Source of the DNA: Lachnospiraceae bacterium
Lineage (GTDB): Bacteria; Bacillota; Clostridia; Lachnospirales; Lachnospiraceae
DNA length: 48,695 nt
NCBI GenBank assembly: GCA_030524635.1
Contig: JAUNGG010000030.1
Span: 1 to 48,695, forward strand
Reading direction: 5' to 3'
Below, piece after piece: positions 8,891 to 17,141 of this stretch. Within the stretch, counting starts at the first letter, position 1. Every line of letters begins with the position of its first letter. The position numbers and the translations under genes were made by a program. Under the pieces are notes generated by a model. That model was not told the origin of the DNA. It was given only the letters and a program-made list of their open reading frames with translations, and searched no databases.

Positions 8891-9673
8891 CTAATAAATC
8901 GCTCCCAGCATCGTATCCACTGCAGGCTTGCTGGCAAGCCAGTACATGACGCTTAGGCACTCGAAGTAATGGTCTCCTACCTTGCGGCAGTAGAAATCCC
9001 GTTTGATCATGCCGGCGCCGTCGGCGGCCAGTTTGATGTAGGTCTTTCCGCCCAGGTTGGCGGTGGTGACGCCTTCTATGGTGTAGCCGCTTAGAGCCAG
9101 CATGACGCTGTACATGGATACCAGATATTCTGGGGTTGTGGCGGCTCCATTGGTGAAATCGTAGGCATCTGCATATTCCAGCTCCATGGCGGAGCCGGTG
9201 CCGTCCGGAGTGCGGACCACGAATTCCACGAAGCTTTTGCTGGCGCCGATGGTTCCGGTGGCGGAAGCCGGGACGATCTCATATCCGGCAGGTACATTCA
9301 TATGGAAGCCAGACCATTCATTGCTGTAGTTGGTTCCGTTCCATATGCCTGGAGCAATGTGGGAGAACATGGTGCCGGTCCACCTGCCGTCGCTTCCAAA
9401 GGCATAGAAATTTCCATCTATCAGCTGGTAGCAGTTGGACACCATATAGCCCTGCTCATTAAAGAAATACCAGGAGCCGTCTGTGTCCTCATACCAGGTG
9501 CTCACCGGGTAAGTTCCATCTTCCCGCTCATACCACCATCCTGTGGTATCCTGCTGCCAGCCGGCTCCGTAGGCAGTCAGGCTGCCGCCCAGAGCCAGGA
9601 GCGCCGCCAGTGCGGCAGCCGTTATCTTTTTTGCAGCTTTCGTCTTGATTCCCCTGTTTCTTCCGATTTTCAT
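8891..9673 (-). CDS. Secreted cell-wall-binding repeat protein (copy 2)
   Basis: A 260-residue exported protein. Signal peptide: basic start (MKIGRNRGIKTKAAKK), hydrophobic core (ITAAALAALLALGGSL), then a likely cut after YGA. Residues about 38-105 hold aromatic/glycine repeats of the choline- or glucan-binding type (GWWYEREDGTYPVSTWYE, GSWYFFNEQGYMVSN, GNFYAFGSDGRWTG). The C-terminal ~150 residues are a shared domain of unknown function starting AGIWNGTNYSNEWSGFHM-like. AAAGGAGG precedes the start. It lies 52 bp after a paralog of nearly the same length and layout, so the two are a tandem duplication in one transcript. It probably acts at the cell wall; I cannot name an enzymatic activity. 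Confidence 0.8.
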   Translation of the reverse strand: MKIGRNRGIKTKAAKKITAAALAALLALGGSLTAYGAGWQQDTTGWWYEREDGTYPVSTWYEDTDGSWYFFNEQGYMVSNCYQLIDGNFYAFGSDGRWTGTMFSHIAPGIWNGTNYSNEWSGFHMNVPAGYEIVPASATGTIGASKSFVEFVVRTPDGTGSAMELEYADAYDFTNGAATTPEYLVSMYSVMLALSGYTIEGVTTANLGGKTYIKLAADGAGMIKRDFYCRKVGDHYFECLSVMYWLASKPAVDTMLGAIY

Positions 9674-9725
9674 AGAACGCCTCCTTTATTAGGAAAGTCC
9701 GCCGCCGAATAGGCGGCAGGAAGGT

Positions 9726-10475
9726 TTACCGGACACCTGCCAGGATCTTATCTACCTGGTTCACACTCCCGATCCCATAGGAAGCGGAGATCACTTCAAA
9801 GTATCCTCCTGTCTTGCGGATGTACAGGTCGCAGTACTCCACACCGCCCTTGGTTGCCGACAGCTTATAGTACTCTCTCCCCTGAAGGCTGACCGGCCGG
9901 AAAGAGGTGGGAACGCAGCCCCGCTCATAGAGCTGAACGGCTGCCAGATTTCCATATGCTTCAATGGTGGTTTCCACACCGCTGTCTAAGTTTCCTGCAT
10001 ACTCATATCCCAGCTGCACCACTGCGTTGGTTCCATCATTGACCTTCAGGCCAAACTCCTGGAACATGCTGCTCTTCCCAATGATTCCCATCTGCGATGC
10101 AGAAAACACCAGCGCACTTTCCGGAACCGTCATGGTAAGGCCAGACCAGGAATTAACATAGGTTCTGCCATTCCATGCACCAGCCTCGATATCGGGAAAA
10201 ATATCCCCGGTCCATGCGCCCTTTTTATCAAATCCGTAGTAGATGGCTCCGATCTTCCGGTAGCAGTTGGAAACCATGTAGCCCTGTTCATCCAGAAAAT
10301 ACCACTCATCCGGCTGCTCCAGCCAGGTATTGATCATCTGATTGCCGGAATCATCGGTGTAGCTCCAGCCCTTCTCATCCTGATTCCATCCGGCCAGAGC
10401 CGGGAAACTGATCATCACAGCAGCAGCCGCTCCCAGGGCTGCTGCTGCCATGGCTTTTTTCTTAAAATATTTCAA
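9726..10475 (-). CDS. Secreted cell-wall-binding repeat protein (copy 1)
   Basis: A 249-residue exported paralog of the neighbouring gene. The start is a TTG at 10475: CGGAGGAA lies directly upstream, and the resulting protein begins with a classic signal peptide (LKYFKKKAMAAAALGAAAAV then FPALAG). Residues about 30-95 carry two to three aromatic repeats (GWNQDEKGWSYTDDSG, EWYFLDEQGYMVSNCY, IYYGFDKKGAWTG). The C-terminal domain parallels copy 2: GAWNGRTYVNSWSGLTM, then a ~130-residue part ending in YFEVISASYGI and KILAGVR. Divergence between the copies is large outside the repeats, so the duplication is not recent. The gene follows tyrS by about 90 bp on the same strand and no convincing own promoter was seen. 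Confidence 0.8.
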   Translation of the reverse strand: MKYFKKKAMAAAALGAAAAVMISFPALAGWNQDEKGWSYTDDSGNQMINTWLEQPDEWYFLDEQGYMVSNCYRKIGAIYYGFDKKGAWTGDIFPDIEAGAWNGRTYVNSWSGLTMTVPESALVFSASQMGIIGKSSMFQEFGLKVNDGTNAVVQLGYEYAGNLDSGVETTIEAYGNLAAVQLYERGCVPTSFRPVSLQGREYYKLSATKGGVEYCDLYIRKTGGYFEVISASYGIGSVNQVDKILAGVR

Positions 10476-10564
10476 CTGAATTCCTCCGTTGTGCTTTATC
10501 CTAAACTGCGGCGGCATGATACGCTTAACAAGAATTTCCGACGATCTTGCGGAAGCTGTCCGGC

Positions 10565-11791
10565 TTATTCCGCATACACTCTCATGAAGTTCTTCTTGCC
10601 CCGCTTTACTACCTTGCCTTCTCCTGCAAAATCTTCCTTTGTAAAGGATTTTTTCGCATCCTTTTCCTGCACGCCGTCTACGGATACGCCGCCCTGCTCC
10701 ACATTTCTTCTTGCCTCGGAACGGCTGCCGGCCAGGCCAGATGCCGTCAGCACACCTAAGATATCAATGACTCCGTCACGGAAATCCTCATCCTTTAATG
10801 CGTAGCTTGGCATATGGGTGGCATCTCCGCCGCCTGCAAACAGCGCCTTGGATGCCTGCTGTGCCTTGGCTGCCTCTTCCTCGCCGTGAACCAGCTTGGT
10901 CAGCTCAAATGCCAGGATCTCCTTTGCCTGATTTAACTGGCTGCCCTCCCACTTATCCATCTCATCGATCTGCTCCAGAGGCAGGAAGGTCAGCATCCGC
11001 AGGCACTTAAGTACATCCGCATCAGCCACATTTCTCCAGTACTGGTAAAATTCAAATGGGGAGGTCTTATTCGGATCCAGCCATACTGCGCCGGACTGGG
11101 TCTTGCCCATCTTCTTACCTTCGGAATTTAACAATAATGTGATGGTCATGGCATGTGCGTCCTTGCCCAGCTTTCTGCGGATCAGCTCGGTGCCGCCCAG
11201 CATGTTGCTCCACTGATCATCCCCGCCGAACTGCATATTGCAGCCGTAGCGGCGGAACAGCTCGTAGAAGTCAAAGCTCTGCATAATCATGTAGTTAAAC
11301 TCCAGGAAGCTTAAGCCCTTCTCCATACGCTGCTTGTAGCACTCAGCCGTCAGCATGCGGTTTACAGAGAAATGAGGCCCGATATCGCGAAGCACCTCCA
11401 CATAATTTAAGCCCAGCAGCCAGTCTGCATTGTTCACTAACAGTGCCTTGTCATCAGAAAAGTCAATAAAGCGGCTCATCTGCTTCTTAAAGCAGTCTAC
11501 ATTATGCTGGATCGTTTCCTGGGTCATCATCTGGCGCATATCGGAACGTCCGGAGGGGTCACCGATCATAGCAGTGCCGCCGCCGATCAGCGCGATAGGC
11601 TTATTGCCTGCCATCTGCAGGCGCTTCATCAGGCACAGTGCCATAAAATGTCCTACATGAAGGCTGTCTGCCGTGGGGTCAAAGCCAATGTAAAATACAG
11701 CCTTTCCTTCATTTACCATCTTTCTGATTTCATCTTCATTTGTAACCTGGGCAATCAGGCCCCGGGCTACCAGTTCCTCATAAATCTGCAT
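10565..11791 (-). CDS. tyrS: Tyrosyl-tRNA synthetase
   Basis: A 408-residue class I synthetase that charges tRNA-Tyr. The HIGH signature is HVGH (residues 45-48, in DPTADSLHVGHF). The KMSKS loop reads KMGKT, a common TyrS variant. The tyrosine pocket block YNYMIMQSFDFYELF-like (FNYMIMQSFDFYELF) and QFGGDDQWSN are present, and the C-terminal ~65 residues form an S4 RNA-binding domain (GSRSEARRNVEQGGVSVDG). The ATG at 11791 is chosen over the ATG at 11797 because AAGGAG is seven bases upstream of it but only one base from the other. Expression is controlled by the T-box leader just upstream. Confidence 0.97.
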   Translation of the reverse strand: MQIYEELVARGLIAQVTNEDEIRKMVNEGKAVFYIGFDPTADSLHVGHFMALCLMKRLQMAGNKPIALIGGGTAMIGDPSGRSDMRQMMTQETIQHNVDCFKKQMSRFIDFSDDKALLVNNADWLLGLNYVEVLRDIGPHFSVNRMLTAECYKQRMEKGLSFLEFNYMIMQSFDFYELFRRYGCNMQFGGDDQWSNMLGGTELIRRKLGKDAHAMTITLLLNSEGKKMGKTQSGAVWLDPNKTSPFEFYQYWRNVADADVLKCLRMLTFLPLEQIDEMDKWEGSQLNQAKEILAFELTKLVHGEEEAAKAQQASKALFAGGGDATHMPSYALKDEDFRDGVIDILGVLTASGLAGSRSEARRNVEQGGVSVDGVQEKDAKKSFTKEDFAGEGKVVKRGKKNFMRVYAE

Positions 11792-11909
11792 AGTCATTCT
11801 CCTTTTTTCCCAAACCTTGTATTTTTCAAAGAAGCCGATATTCACAGTGCGATCCTGCCCGAAGGGCTTTTCGTTGCATAGGGAACTCCGGAGGAGTTTT
11901 CTATGTAAC

Positions 11910-11946
11910 AAAAAACCCCGTCCTCCGCATCAGACGAAGGACGAGG
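11910..11946 (-). terminator. T-box-controlled terminator of tyrS
   Basis: On the minus strand, CCTCGTCCTTCGTC pairs imperfectly with GCGGAGGACGGGG and is followed by TTTTTTG. It lies directly after the T-box core. Confidence 0.9.
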
Positions 11947-12245
11947 CATACGCTCGTGTTACCACCTTACATTCATAAACAGCTCACACTGTCTACCTTA
12001 TCGAGTACCAATTGACCGATACTCTAGCACGATAACGGGTGCAGGGCTCCGTCACAGCCTACTGTCTGCATCAGATACCATGCAGAATTCGGTGTGAAGC
12101 TCAAAGATGTATTCATGTCCGGCTTTCCATGCGCCTCTCATCAACCGGCAGCTTTCTGTATGCTTTTGCCTGACACTACTTTTTCTTATCATCGCTTACT
12201 CTGAAATTGATTTTCGCAACTGCTTGTATTCTCTCAGTTACGTTA
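11910..12245 (-). ncRNA. Tyrosine T-box riboswitch
   Basis: The minus strand shows the T-box core AAGGTGGTAACACGAG (around 11968-11954) followed by a terminator. Upstream, Stem I elements can be followed: GATGAGAGGCG near the distal loop, then AAGCCGGACATGAATACATC, which places the specifier UAC (Tyr) at 12111-12109 in the usual GAA-NNN-A setting. This matches the downstream gene. Uncharged tRNA-Tyr should permit read-through. Confidence 0.93.
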
Positions 12246-12251
12246 ATCCAC

Positions 12252-12281
12252 ATTATAATAGAAGAATGTATGGTTTGTCAA
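12252..12281 (-). promoter_or_regulatory. Promoter of the tyrS leader
   Basis: On the minus strand: TTGACA (12281-12276), 18 bp, TATAAT (12257-12252), both perfect consensus boxes. The -35 lies just upstream of, and against, the stop of the next gene (12287), so tyrS is insulated from it. Confidence 0.88.
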
Positions 12282-12286
12282 GACGC

Positions 12287-13006
12287 TTATTCATTGAAAA
12301 GCACGATCTTCTGCGCGATTCCATCGGCTCCCAGCCATACCAGGCAGCGTCTTCCTTCTGTGATGTCGGATAATCGTACCATCTGTCTGGTCAGGTACGG
12401 GATGATCTGGCAGTCAGCCGGAACCGGAATCCGGTTGCCGTCTGCGGTCGTCAGCCGGTATCCGCCCTGTCCATCCTCTTCCAACGCACCTGCGGCAGTC
12501 ACATATTCCGGTGCAGCAGCATCCTGAGGGATATCCACCAGCACCATCACAGCAGACATCTGGGGAGGAATGCTCATGGTCATAGCTGGCCCTACATATG
12601 CATAAATGCTGCTTCCTGGCTGAACGGAGCTTAAATCAGCCGGGAATCCATTTACTCCATCCAGGATCAAGGTCTGCTCCGGATCCACATGAACGATCAC
12701 TTCCTCCTGATATCCATTCTCAAACTGGCGGTTCATAGAAAAGCTGCCGTCCATCACCTCATTCAGCGTCCCCTGCAGCTTCACCATATCCGCTGCCACG
12801 CCGATCCCGGTATCATGGGCTGCATCCCCGGACGCAGCCTCTCCACCGTAGCCCGGCCCATTTTCAGAACTGCTGTCCAGATTTGTCTCTACCCGATTGC
12901 CATTTTCTATCTGGATAATCTGTCTGGCACCTGCTGATGCAGCCATCACGCCTCCTAATCCCATTACCATTGTGACACATGCAGTTGCTAATATATGTTT
13001 TCTCAA
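12287..13006 (-). CDS. Secreted protein of unknown function
   Basis: A 239-residue predicted exported protein. The start is taken as TTG at 13006: GAGG lies nine bases upstream and the product then begins with a clean signal peptide (RKHILATACVTMVMGLGG, cut near ASAGA). A longer version from 13093 would bury that signal and lacks a ribosome site. After a low-complexity linker (NLDSSSENGPGYGGEAASG), the mature part has two similar beta-rich segments: KLQGTLNEVMDGSFSM with YAYVGPAMTMSIPPQM, and AAGALEEDGQGGYRLTT with IPYLTRQMVRLSDI, suggesting an internal repeat. I do not recognise a named family. It is transcribed from the promoter shared with the DAHP synthase gene. Confidence 0.65.
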   Translation of the reverse strand: MRKHILATACVTMVMGLGGVMAASAGARQIIQIENGNRVETNLDSSSENGPGYGGEAASGDAAHDTGIGVAADMVKLQGTLNEVMDGSFSMNRQFENGYQEEVIVHVDPEQTLILDGVNGFPADLSSVQPGSSIYAYVGPAMTMSIPPQMSAVMVLVDIPQDAAAPEYVTAAGALEEDGQGGYRLTTADGNRIPVPADCQIIPYLTRQMVRLSDITEGRRCLVWLGADGIAQKIVLFNE

Positions 13007-13136
13007 AATTGAATTCCTCACTTTCACCGTTTTCATTCTATTTTTCCACTTTACCGGCATCTGGCTGGCCAGCCTTTTCTCCAGCCCTTTCACACTTAAA
13101 CGCTTTAAACTTTTAAAGTTTTTTCTCTTTCAGCTC

Positions 13137-13186
13137 TTGCCATCTGCCTGTTTCTATATTATAATGGAGCAATAGCTGTAGGTCAA
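13137..13186. promoter_or_regulatory. Bidirectional promoter sharing one -10 region
   Basis: On the + strand: TTGCCA (13137-13142), 17 bp, TATAAT (13160-13165), reading to the DAHP synthase gene. On the minus strand: TTGACC (13186-13181), 17 bp, TATAAT (13163-13158), reading to the secreted-protein gene. The two -10 boxes overlap in ATTATAAT. Each transcript would run through the other's -35. Confidence 0.75.
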
Positions 13187-13240
13187 ATGACAAATAACTT
13201 ACAATACTTACGATTTTATTGAATATATGGAGGTATGAAT

Positions 13241-14275
13241 ATGGGATTAGAATTTATCAATAAATTGCCGACTCCCGCAGAGATCCGCGAACAGTATCCT
13301 CTTCCCCTGGAACTGGCACAGATCAAGAAAACCCGTGATGCAGAGATTGCAAAGGTATTTACAGGAGAAAGCGATAAATTTATTCTGATCATTGGTCCCT
13401 GCTCTGCAGATAATGAGGATTCTGTCTGCGATTATGTAAACCGTCTGGCAAAGGTTCAGGAGAAGGTGGCTGACAAGATCATCATTATTCCGCGGGTGTA
13501 CACCAATAAGCCCCGCACCACCGGAGAAGGCTATAAGGGTATGCTCCATCAGCCGGATCCGGAGAAAAAGCCAAATATGCTGGAGGGCATCATTGCCATC
13601 CGTCATATGCACATGCGGGTCCTGAAGGAAACCGGCCTGACCACTGCAGATGAGATGCTCTATCCGGAAAACCTGCGGTACTTATCTGATATGATGTCTT
13701 ATATCGCCGTAGGCGCCCGCTCCGTGGAAAATCAGTACCACCGTCTGGTGTCCAGTGTCTGCGATGTCCCGGTGGGCATGAAGAATCCTACCAGCGGTGA
13801 TTTATCTGTTATGCTGAATTCCGTCTATGCAGCACAGCACAGCCATGACTTTATCTTCCGCGGCTGGGAAGTGAAATCCGACGGCAATCCGCTGACCCAC
13901 ACCATCCTGCGCGGTGCGGTGAACAAGCATGGCCAGTGCCTGCCCAACTATCATTTTGAAGATTTAGAGCTTCTGCTGAAGCTTTACAACGAGAGAGGCA
14001 ACTTAAAGAACCCAGCCTGCATCGTGGATACCAACCACTCTAATTCCAACAAAAAATATATGGAGCAGATCCGGATCGCCAAGGAGGTGCTCCACAGCCG
14101 CAGACATGCCTCTGAGGTACGCGATTTCGTAAAGGGCCTGATGATCGAAAGCTACATCGAGCCAGGAGCTCAGAAGATCGGCGAAGGCTGCTACGGAAAA
14201 TCCATCACCGATCCATGCCTGGGATGGGAGGATTCCGAGCGTCTGATCTATGATATCGCAGATGGATTGGTATAA
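13241..14275 (+). CDS. 3-deoxy-7-phosphoheptulonate (DAHP) synthase, type I
   Basis: A 344-residue AroF/G/H-type DAHP synthase, which condenses phosphoenolpyruvate and erythrose 4-phosphate, the first step of aromatic amino acid synthesis. Recognisable blocks: IIGPCSADNE, PRVYTNKPRTTGEGYKG (metal and substrate site), VGARSVENQ, GMKNPTSGDL, DTNHSNSNKKY, GLMIESYIEPGAQ and the C-terminal SITDPCLGWEDSE. The length suits the feedback-sensitive enterobacterial-like type. ATG 13241 is used because GGAGG (13229-13233) is seven bases away; the in-frame ATG at 13235 is too close. It stands alone with a terminator after it. Which aromatic amino acid inhibits it cannot be told. Confidence 0.93.
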   Translation: MGLEFINKLPTPAEIREQYPLPLELAQIKKTRDAEIAKVFTGESDKFILIIGPCSADNEDSVCDYVNRLAKVQEKVADKIIIIPRVYTNKPRTTGEGYKGMLHQPDPEKKPNMLEGIIAIRHMHMRVLKETGLTTADEMLYPENLRYLSDMMSYIAVGARSVENQYHRLVSSVCDVPVGMKNPTSGDLSVMLNSVYAAQHSHDFIFRGWEVKSDGNPLTHTILRGAVNKHGQCLPNYHFEDLELLLKLYNERGNLKNPACIVDTNHSNSNKKYMEQIRIAKEVLHSRRHASEVRDFVKGLMIESYIEPGAQKIGEGCYGKSITDPCLGWEDSERLIYDIADGLV

Positions 14276-14306
14276 GTAAGTGTAAAACGGTTGCTGAATG
14301 CAGCAA

Positions 14307-14342
14307 AAAGCCAGCCGGCTGCCGGCTGGCTTTCTTTTTTTA
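14307..14342 (+). terminator. Rho-independent terminator
   Basis: AAAGCCAGCCGGC pairs with GCCGGCTGGCTTT with almost no loop, followed by CTTTTTTT. It closes the DAHP synthase transcript and may also act for the converging gene. Confidence 0.88.
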
Positions 14343-14376
14343 TTCACTTTTCCAGTTTCCGGGAACTGTCATGGCA

Positions 14377-15987
14377 TTATCCCAGATACTTCTTCAAAAC
14401 CTCTCTCACGGCACCTGGTCCTGCGATCTCCTCTACAAACATGTCTTCGATCCGCTCACCGATACCTGCATCATACAGATTAATACCGAAAATATTGGCA
14501 TTGGAAAGGATCGGCTTTAACTGTCCGGTATAAGTCTCCGGCTTGCCTACCTGGATACCCTCCAGTTTCTTGGTCAGTTCCGGAATCATTGGGTCTGGAG
14601 ACAGCTCGAATGCATTGCCTGCATCATCCACTGCCAGCAGATAGCGGCACCAGCCTGCGATGGCTAACGGGATTGCAGTCAGCTTCTTGGCATCACCGTA
14701 TTTTTCCACATAGGACTTGATCGTCTCACCGTAGCGGATGCCTACCTTCTGAGAGGTATCGGTTGCGATTCTCTGAGGGGTATCCGGCATAAATGGGTTT
14801 GGAATTCTCACATTGATCACTTCGTTTACAAAGTCAGCTGGAGAAAGGATGCCTGGATCGGTTACAACCGGCATGCCCTCCACCGGACCGATCTGATGAA
14901 CCAGCTTATTTAACTGCTCGTCCTTCATCTCGTTTGCAATCAGGTCATAGCCCAGCACACAGCCGTAAACAGCCAGTGCGGTGTGCAGCGGATTCAGACA
15001 GGTGGTAACCTTCATGCGCTCCACCTTATTTACGGTGTCGCGGTCGGTCATGTAAACCCCTGCCTTCTCCAGAGCCGGTCTGCCATTGGGGAACTTGTCC
15101 TCGATTACCAGATACTGGGGTCCTTCTGCATTTACGAATGGAGCAATATAGGTTTTCTTTGAAGTGATCACCGGAGCCATGTCTTCAACGCCTGCCTTCT
15201 CCAGCTCGGCGCATACCGAATCAGCGGGCCGTGGGGTGATCTTATCGATCATGGACCATGGGAAGGATACCTGGCTCTCATCGGACAGATATGCCACGAA
15301 GCCGTCTTCCACGAAGCCCTTCTTATTCCACTCCTGTGCCATGGTGATGATGGAGTTCTGCAGCTTCTCACCATTGTGAGAGCAGTTATCCATGGAAACA
15401 ACTGCTAATGGAGCCTTGTTTGCTTTGTATCTCTCATAAAGCAGGGCACATACCACTGCCATTGCAGAGCCTGCCTTGTCCGGGCCATTGTCGATATCAG
15501 CCTGGATGAATGGGAAAAAGCTTCCGTCAGCGCCCTTTAACGCATAGCCCTTCTCGGTGATGGTGAAGGAGATCATCTGTAAGCCTGGATTTACAAAGAT
15601 TTCTTTCAGCCGGTCCCACTGGGAAGCAACACCTGACTGTGCCTTGATGGCCTCTGTTAAGGAGCCGATCACCTTCTTGTCGGTGGAGCCGTCTGCCTTT
15701 AAGGTAACTGCCAGAACCAGGTTGTCATATGGATCGTAGATCTTATCTACCACATCAAAGTCAAAGGTCTCCACACAGGTGATGCCCTTATCGCTCTCGC
15801 CGGCTGCAATCAGAGTGTCTGCCAGTCCGCCGATAAAAATACGGAAGATATTTCCAGCCCCAAAATGTACCCATACCGGCGCTGCCTTGGTGTCAGCCGC
15901 TACCTTTTCCACATCGTAAGAAGGAAGGCCGATTCCGGCTGCTTCCCACGCCTGCCTGTCTTTTAACCCTTCAATTGTTAATTTCAT
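14377..15987 (-). CDS. Mannitol dehydrogenase family / fructuronate reductase-like oxidoreductase
   Basis: A 536-residue long-chain polyol dehydrogenase (mannitol dehydrogenase, UxuB, UxaB group), NAD(P)-linked and cytosolic. The N-terminal Rossmann block is VWVHFGAGNIFRIFIGGLAD. The catalytic signature Lys-x5-Asn-x2-His is seen as KVTTCLNPLHTAL. The C-terminal helical domain includes the family block VRIPNPFMPDTPQRIATDTSQKV (here only its centre is diagnostic). A hexuronate pathway would use it to reduce fructuronate or tagaturonate, but the neighbours are unrelated, so mannitol or another polyol is equally possible. The ribosome site GAGAGG is 11 bases from the ATG, a little far. Confidence 0.85.
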   Translation of the reverse strand: MKLTIEGLKDRQAWEAAGIGLPSYDVEKVAADTKAAPVWVHFGAGNIFRIFIGGLADTLIAAGESDKGITCVETFDFDVVDKIYDPYDNLVLAVTLKADGSTDKKVIGSLTEAIKAQSGVASQWDRLKEIFVNPGLQMISFTITEKGYALKGADGSFFPFIQADIDNGPDKAGSAMAVVCALLYERYKANKAPLAVVSMDNCSHNGEKLQNSIITMAQEWNKKGFVEDGFVAYLSDESQVSFPWSMIDKITPRPADSVCAELEKAGVEDMAPVITSKKTYIAPFVNAEGPQYLVIEDKFPNGRPALEKAGVYMTDRDTVNKVERMKVTTCLNPLHTALAVYGCVLGYDLIANEMKDEQLNKLVHQIGPVEGMPVVTDPGILSPADFVNEVINVRIPNPFMPDTPQRIATDTSQKVGIRYGETIKSYVEKYGDAKKLTAIPLAIAGWCRYLLAVDDAGNAFELSPDPMIPELTKKLEGIQVGKPETYTGQLKPILSNANIFGINLYDAGIGERIEDMFVEEIAGPGAVREVLKKYLG

Positions 15988-16044
15988 AATCCGCTTTGCC
16001 TCTCAATCTTTTATTTTTATTACAGTATGTTAACACTTATTACT

Positions 16045-16073
16045 ATCTTACCGAATTTTTATGGTATATTCAA
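16045..16073 (-). promoter_or_regulatory. Promoter of the polyol dehydrogenase gene
   Basis: On the minus strand: TTGAAT (16073-16068), 17 bp, TAAGAT (16050-16045). Confidence 0.6.
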
Positions 16074-16124
16074 TACACAATTTTTGATAATTATAGCATA
16101 ATTTTGTCTATTTTAACCGTCCAA

Positions 16125-16153
16125 TTGCCAATTTCCATTATCTGTGATATAAC
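16125..16153 (+). promoter_or_regulatory. Promoter of the NERD-like protein gene
   Basis: TTGCCA (16125-16130), 17 bp, TATAAC (16148-16153). The rest of the 15988-16248 gap is AT-rich and shows no gene. Confidence 0.6.
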
Positions 16154-16248
16154 TAAAGGGTAGCTGTAAGCGTACATAACAGTTACATCTTATTAATGTA
16201 TGTGTGCAGCAGGTCCAAACAATGCTGCCGCAGGAAAGGTATCCTAAT

Positions 16249-17007
16249 ATGATGTCAGACATCTCTCTTGAACAAATCTTAATGATCGCAGCCATCGCCG
16301 TCCTGCTGTTCGTCCTCCTGCCTATTCTGGAGAAACGCACCGGCAAGAACCTGACCGAGATCATCTTCGGCGTCCGGAGGAAAAGCTCCCGCTCATCAAA
16401 GAAGGAGGAAGCCTCCGGCAAAAAACAGGAGCCCAAGGTCAGCAATGGAACCCGGTCCGAATTAACCTCCTTTGTGGCGCAGATGCTGCGGTTTGCCGCA
16501 AAGAATAAGATGCGGCTGGTTGCTCCCGGCACCGTAGAATACGAAGGAACGGAAGCACGGTTAACCTGCCTTCTGGTAGCGCCAGGGGGCATTATCGGCG
16601 TCTACTGCCTGGGCTTTGGCGGGGATATCAAGCCTGCCAGCTCTCCCTATCCCTGGCGTCAGCATATCAACGGCCAGGATCTGACCTTTGCCAATCCCAT
16701 CCAGGCCTGCCAGGAGCAGTACCAGCTGGTCACTGCCGCCATGAAGCAGGCCGGCGTGGAAGGAAGCCTAAAGGTGGTGACCGTATTCACCAATCCCAAG
16801 GCCAACCTTCAATCCTTCCCCTCCTCCGTCTATACCCAGCAGCGGTTTATGGACTACTTAAAGGAAAATGAAGCGCTGAAGCAGGGCACCTTAGACGTGG
16901 AAAAGACGGCTCTGGCACTGGCAGATCTGGCAAAGATCAAGGAGAAGAAGGAATCGCAGAAGAAAAAGCAGCGAGAATGGAAGCAGAAAAAATCTGTTAA
17001 GAAGTAA
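16249..17007 (+). CDS. Membrane-anchored NERD-like domain protein
   Basis: A 252-residue protein starting at ATG 16249 (or 16252), nine bases after AAAGG. A single N-terminal membrane helix (ILMIAAIAVLLFVLLPILE) is followed by a basic linker (RRKSSRSSKKEE), so the rest is cytosolic or tethered. Residues about 75-220 resemble a nuclease-related (NERD) domain: ARLTCLLVAPGGIIGVYCLG, then W and FANPIQACQEQYQLV in the right order, and VVTVFTNPKA. The catalytic Glu-x-Lys expected after the glycine turn is replaced by Tyr-Cys-Leu, so nuclease activity is unlikely. The C-terminus is a lysine-rich helix (KIKEKKESQKKKQREWKQKK). The NERD link is my reading of distant similarity; a structural search could change it. 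Confidence 0.65.
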   Translation: MMSDISLEQILMIAAIAVLLFVLLPILEKRTGKNLTEIIFGVRRKSSRSSKKEEASGKKQEPKVSNGTRSELTSFVAQMLRFAAKNKMRLVAPGTVEYEGTEARLTCLLVAPGGIIGVYCLGFGGDIKPASSPYPWRQHINGQDLTFANPIQACQEQYQLVTAAMKQAGVEGSLKVVTVFTNPKANLQSFPSSVYTQQRFMDYLKENEALKQGTLDVEKTALALADLAKIKEKKESQKKKQREWKQKKSVKK

Positions 17008-17011
17008 AAAG

Positions 17012-17068
17012 ACCCCCGCAGAAACCCTCTCCCATAGCGGAACGATGATTTCTGCGGGGGTTATTTTA
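17012..17068. terminator. Bidirectional terminator
   Basis: A 13-bp perfect stem, ACCCCCGCAGAAA (17013-17025) with TTTCTGCGGGGGT (17050-17062), has a T-rich tail on both strands (TATTTTAT on +, CTTTTTAC on -). It separates the converging NERD-like and adenine deaminase genes. Confidence 0.85.
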
Positions 17069-17141
17069 TACCCATTCCCCTTCAGACTAACCTGCAGGAT
17101 CCATGCCTGTTTTCCTTGAGACTGTCCTGCAGCTTTCCTGC

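Noticed and set aside
9674..9725. Hairpin CCGCC-TATTC-GGCGG between the two wall-binding genes as a terminator
   Set aside because: No T-run follows it and a strong ribosome site for the next gene lies just downstream; at most it is an attenuating or processing hairpin.
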